This document shows, piece by piece, positions 31,972 through 34,054 of a DNA stretch of 34,054 nucleotides (positions are counted from its first letter, which is position 1; each line of letters opens with the position of its first letter). Source of the stretch: Flammula alnicola (Eukaryota > Basidiomycota > Agaricomycetes > Agaricales > Strophariaceae); NCBI GenBank assembly GCA_015499995.1, contig JADNRV010000443.1, positions 1 to 34,054 of the forward strand, in the 5' to 3' direction. The notes beneath the pieces are model-generated. The model was not told the DNA's origin and searched no databases. It saw only the letters and a list, made by a program, of their open reading frames with translations. The translations under genes and the position numbers were made by a program.

Positions 31972-32283
31972 GGTTTCAGATAAGGTGTTTTGAATCCCAA
32001 GGCAGTTAGACGCCGTCACAACGCGGTACAAAATTTATGAACTGTGAGTAAGGACCGCTATTAGATATATTACAATAAAGTTTAATTTAGATACCGCGTA
32101 CGTTGGGGGTATCCGGATTCAAGCCAAACCAAGAGAACAAGACATCCACCACATTGAGGGATCAAGCTTGGATCAAGCCAAGATGCGAACGCGACGAGTT
32201 CGTGTTCTCGTGTGAACTTTGCAAGGTCATTTAACCGCCGCACGTGGTCGTGCTAGATTCAACAAACAGCCGCAATCATATTC
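31972..32283. promoter_or_regulatory. divergent promoter between the coiled-coil and Gly/Met-rich genes
   Basis: This 312-nt gap separates two divergent starts. It contains a repeated ATCAAGC unit (ATCAAGCTTGGATCAAGCC at about 32161-32179) and a CCGCACGTGGTCG E-box-like site at about 32237-32249. No TATA box is evident on either side. Sharing of control elements is inferred from the short distance. Confidence 0.4.
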
Positions 32284-33465
32284 ATGGCTCCCGCCAAACC
32301 AGTCAAAACATCAAGCTCAAGGTTCCTCGCCACAATGCCCAGAGGATCAATGCAAAGCTTAGCATAGAGGTCAAGAACCAGGCAAAAGCACATGGCGTCT
32401 TAGTCGACACCACACAGCCAAGTTCGAAATTAGGCCAGGCGATTGTACGTCTCCGAATTTTGTTGCTGCTCTATGAGCAGATATACTTACGACGAACTGT
32501 TCTTTTGGACAAGTAGGAAAGCGCATCGGAATGGAACTCTATGCTTATGACTGCGAGAGCTGAACGAGGACCTCAATGGGATATTGGAACGCAACAGTCA
32601 GCCCGTTTTCTCTATCCGTTTCCGGTAACTTACAGGATCCAAAAGGTTCTTGATCGACAAATACTCAGACCTTTACTATGACCCTACGGCTCTTCTTGAA
32701 GCAGTCAAGAAAGTGACAGACGAAGAGAACGCGGACGACTCTGCACAGCAGCAACAGCAATCCCAACAACAACAGCATCAACAAACGTTCCAGCTGCAAC
32801 AACCGTCAATGCCATCTCGTCACCACACACCTTTACGGGACCGAGACAGAGATTATGGCATGTCAAGTGCGCATCAGCACATGGGCCGAGAATCGTCACC
32901 ACATAGACATCCTAGCTCTCAGCCAGGGAACTATCCTTACTCTGCGTCCACGGGTGGGATGGCTATGCGCGGACCTCCTGGCGGCTCGTACCCAGGGAGT
33001 GGACCGTCAGGCGGCCCTCCGTTCAGCTCTGGAACGAGTCCGTATATGGGTGGCGATCCTAGTAATTCGCCGATGCGCATGGGTGGAATGGGTATGGGCG
33101 GTGGTATGGGAGGCGGTATGCGACCTGGCATGGGAGGCGGCATGGGGGGCGGCGGCATAAGTAATATGGGGGCGGCGGCATGGGAAATATGGGTGGAGGT
33201 GGTATGGGTGGTATGGGTGGAGGAGGCATGAATGTCATGGGCGGAGGAAGTATGGTCGGCATGGTTCAGGACTCGGGTCCATGGGTGGAGGGGGGATGGG
33301 TGGCGGGATGGGTAGCATGGGTGGCGGAATGGGTGGTATGGGAAACATAGGCACCATTGGGCTTGAGCACGGAGGTTCAATGGGGGGCGGTGCATGGGTA
33401 TGCCAATGAATATGTCCCCTAGAGCTATGAGAGGCATGTCGGAAGACGGTTTCCCTATTCATTAA
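32284..33465 (+). pseudogene. Gly/Met-rich low-complexity protein gene with broken reading frame
   Basis: Starts at MAPAKPVK and ends at EDGFPIH-stop if the frame is followed through several breaks. The N-terminal part looks like a folded, helical domain ([69 protein letters not shown]). It is followed by Gln/His-rich sequence (QQQQQSQQQQHQQ) and about 150 residues of repeated MGGG/GGM units. Breaks lie near 32296 (AAAA), at 32514-32516 (TAG), 32561-32563 (TGA), 32626-32628 (TAA), and in the Gly-rich part near 33168-33172, 33263 and 33391. Nearly every break is repaired by one extra base in an existing run, which suggests homopolymer under-calling rather than decay. I therefore think the gene may be intact in the organism; "pseudogene" describes only this sequence. 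Family not recognised. Low-complexity Gly/Met/Gln proteins are often RNA- or transcription-associated, but that is inference. Confidence 0.5.
33085..33400 (+). repeat. Gly/Met (ATGGGYGGN) coding microsatellite
   Basis: Degenerate tandem units of ATGGGT, GGCGGN and GGAGGN encode MGGG-type repeats across about 300 nt. The unit length is a multiple of three and spacing is irregular. Such G-rich tracts are prone both to replication slippage and to miscalled run lengths, which matters for the frame breaks in this gene. Confidence 0.7.
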
Positions 33466-34054
33466 TACTTTTTGTATGTTCTTTTATTGTTGTTATATTT
33501 TCATTGTATATATAGACCGTTTGTTAATGATATCAGATATCCTTGATGTGTAAAATATCAAAATATTCTTGAGTCCTCCGTTCACTCAATCATTGCTACC
33601 GTCGATCAATCCATTTATCCGTTGTCAAGCTTTTCATCCTCAAGCTCAGAAAGACCGGAGTCATCGATAGAGTAAAAAGCTGCTCATTGGGTGCGTTAAA
33701 AACCCAGTGGGAAAAGCTACCAATGGCAGAGACATGAATGAAAGTGAACAGGACATAACGGTTTGATCCTCAACATCAACCACTTCTCCCTTCCTGCCCC
33801 GCTTACAATACTATGGAGACTTGAGTGGATATCTTGTTCATACGCTTGCTGCGGGCATTCCTAAGCCATTCATGGGCATATACGCAAGGCCCCGACTATC
33901 AGCCGACACCTCGCGACCTACCGTCGACTTCCCAAGTAGAAAGCAGGACAAAAAACAGAGAGGACGATGTACAACTGGAAGAAAGATAACATCATGCGAT
34001 GCGCAAATGACTTGAGGCAACATGCTCACCGGAAGTATTTGGATCGGAAACCAG
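33466..34054. other. downstream flank, no gene called
   Basis: The first 100 nt after the preceding stop are very AT-rich and fit a 3' UTR. Between 33600 and 34054 there are only short open frames. One plus-strand frame opens at an ATG at 33967 (MYNWKKDNIMRCANDLRQH) and runs off the window end, so the beginning of another gene is possible but unproven. Confidence 0.4.

Noticed and set aside
32616..32640. An 11-nt intron-like string (gtaacttacag) at the TAA break in the last gene
   Set aside because: It looks like a donor, branch and acceptor fused together, but it is far too short for spliceosomal removal and deleting it does not restore the frame.
33967..34054. Open frame starting MYNWKKDNIMRC and running off the window end
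   Set aside because: Only 29 codons are visible, with no recognisable content; it could be the start of a gene but cannot be supported here.

Overview
This window reads as nuclear DNA of a filamentous basidiomycete, most likely an Agaricomycete. About 96 introns can be placed, nearly all 49-80 nt with GTRNGT-type donors and YAG acceptors. The gene content fits a wall-building mushroom-type fungus: a Rom2-type RhoGEF, a GPI-anchored chitin deacetylase, a Ser/Thr-rich GPI protein and an intracellular GH13_5 amylase. No rRNA, tRNA, CRISPR or transposon was recognised.

Layout. 897-4675 (+) is a DH-PH-CNH Rho exchange factor. It converges on 5093-6594 (-), a Sqt1/AAMP-type WD40 ribosome-assembly protein. 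That gene shares a 478-nt promoter with 7073-8869 (+), an ER protein disulfide isomerase of the ERp38 type. 9351-10496 (+) is an intronless TDP2-like phosphodiesterase. After about 1.9 kb without a clear gene come 12433-14815 (+), the chitin deacetylase, and 16398-17457 (+), the Ser/Thr-rich GPI protein. A gene-poor stretch of 2.9 kb precedes two tandem sugar transporters (20324-22623 and 23534-25889, +), whose internal exons are identical in size. They converge on 26423-29112 (-), a 20-exon alpha-amylase. 29848-31971 (-) is a coiled-coil protein with a charged tail, divergent from 32284-33465 (+), a Gly/Met-rich low-complexity protein whose reading frame is repeatedly broken.

How the genes relate. 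The RhoGEF (cell-wall-integrity signalling), chitin deacetylase, GPI protein and possibly the GH13_5 enzyme bear on the cell wall. The transporter pair and the amylase bear on sugar and alpha-glucan use. There is no sign of a single dedicated gene cluster.

The most unusual signal is splicing. I rebuilt the exons of nine genes by hand; eight give a total length divisible by three. The ninth, the RhoGEF, is exactly one base short. Two genes need a 2-nt exon, one needs a 4-nt exon, and catalytic motifs in the PDI and the chitin deacetylase sit on exons of 13-21 nt. At least three introns need a GC donor. The last gene and one exon of the RhoGEF show frame breaks that look like homopolymer contractions, so sequence errors must be excluded there.
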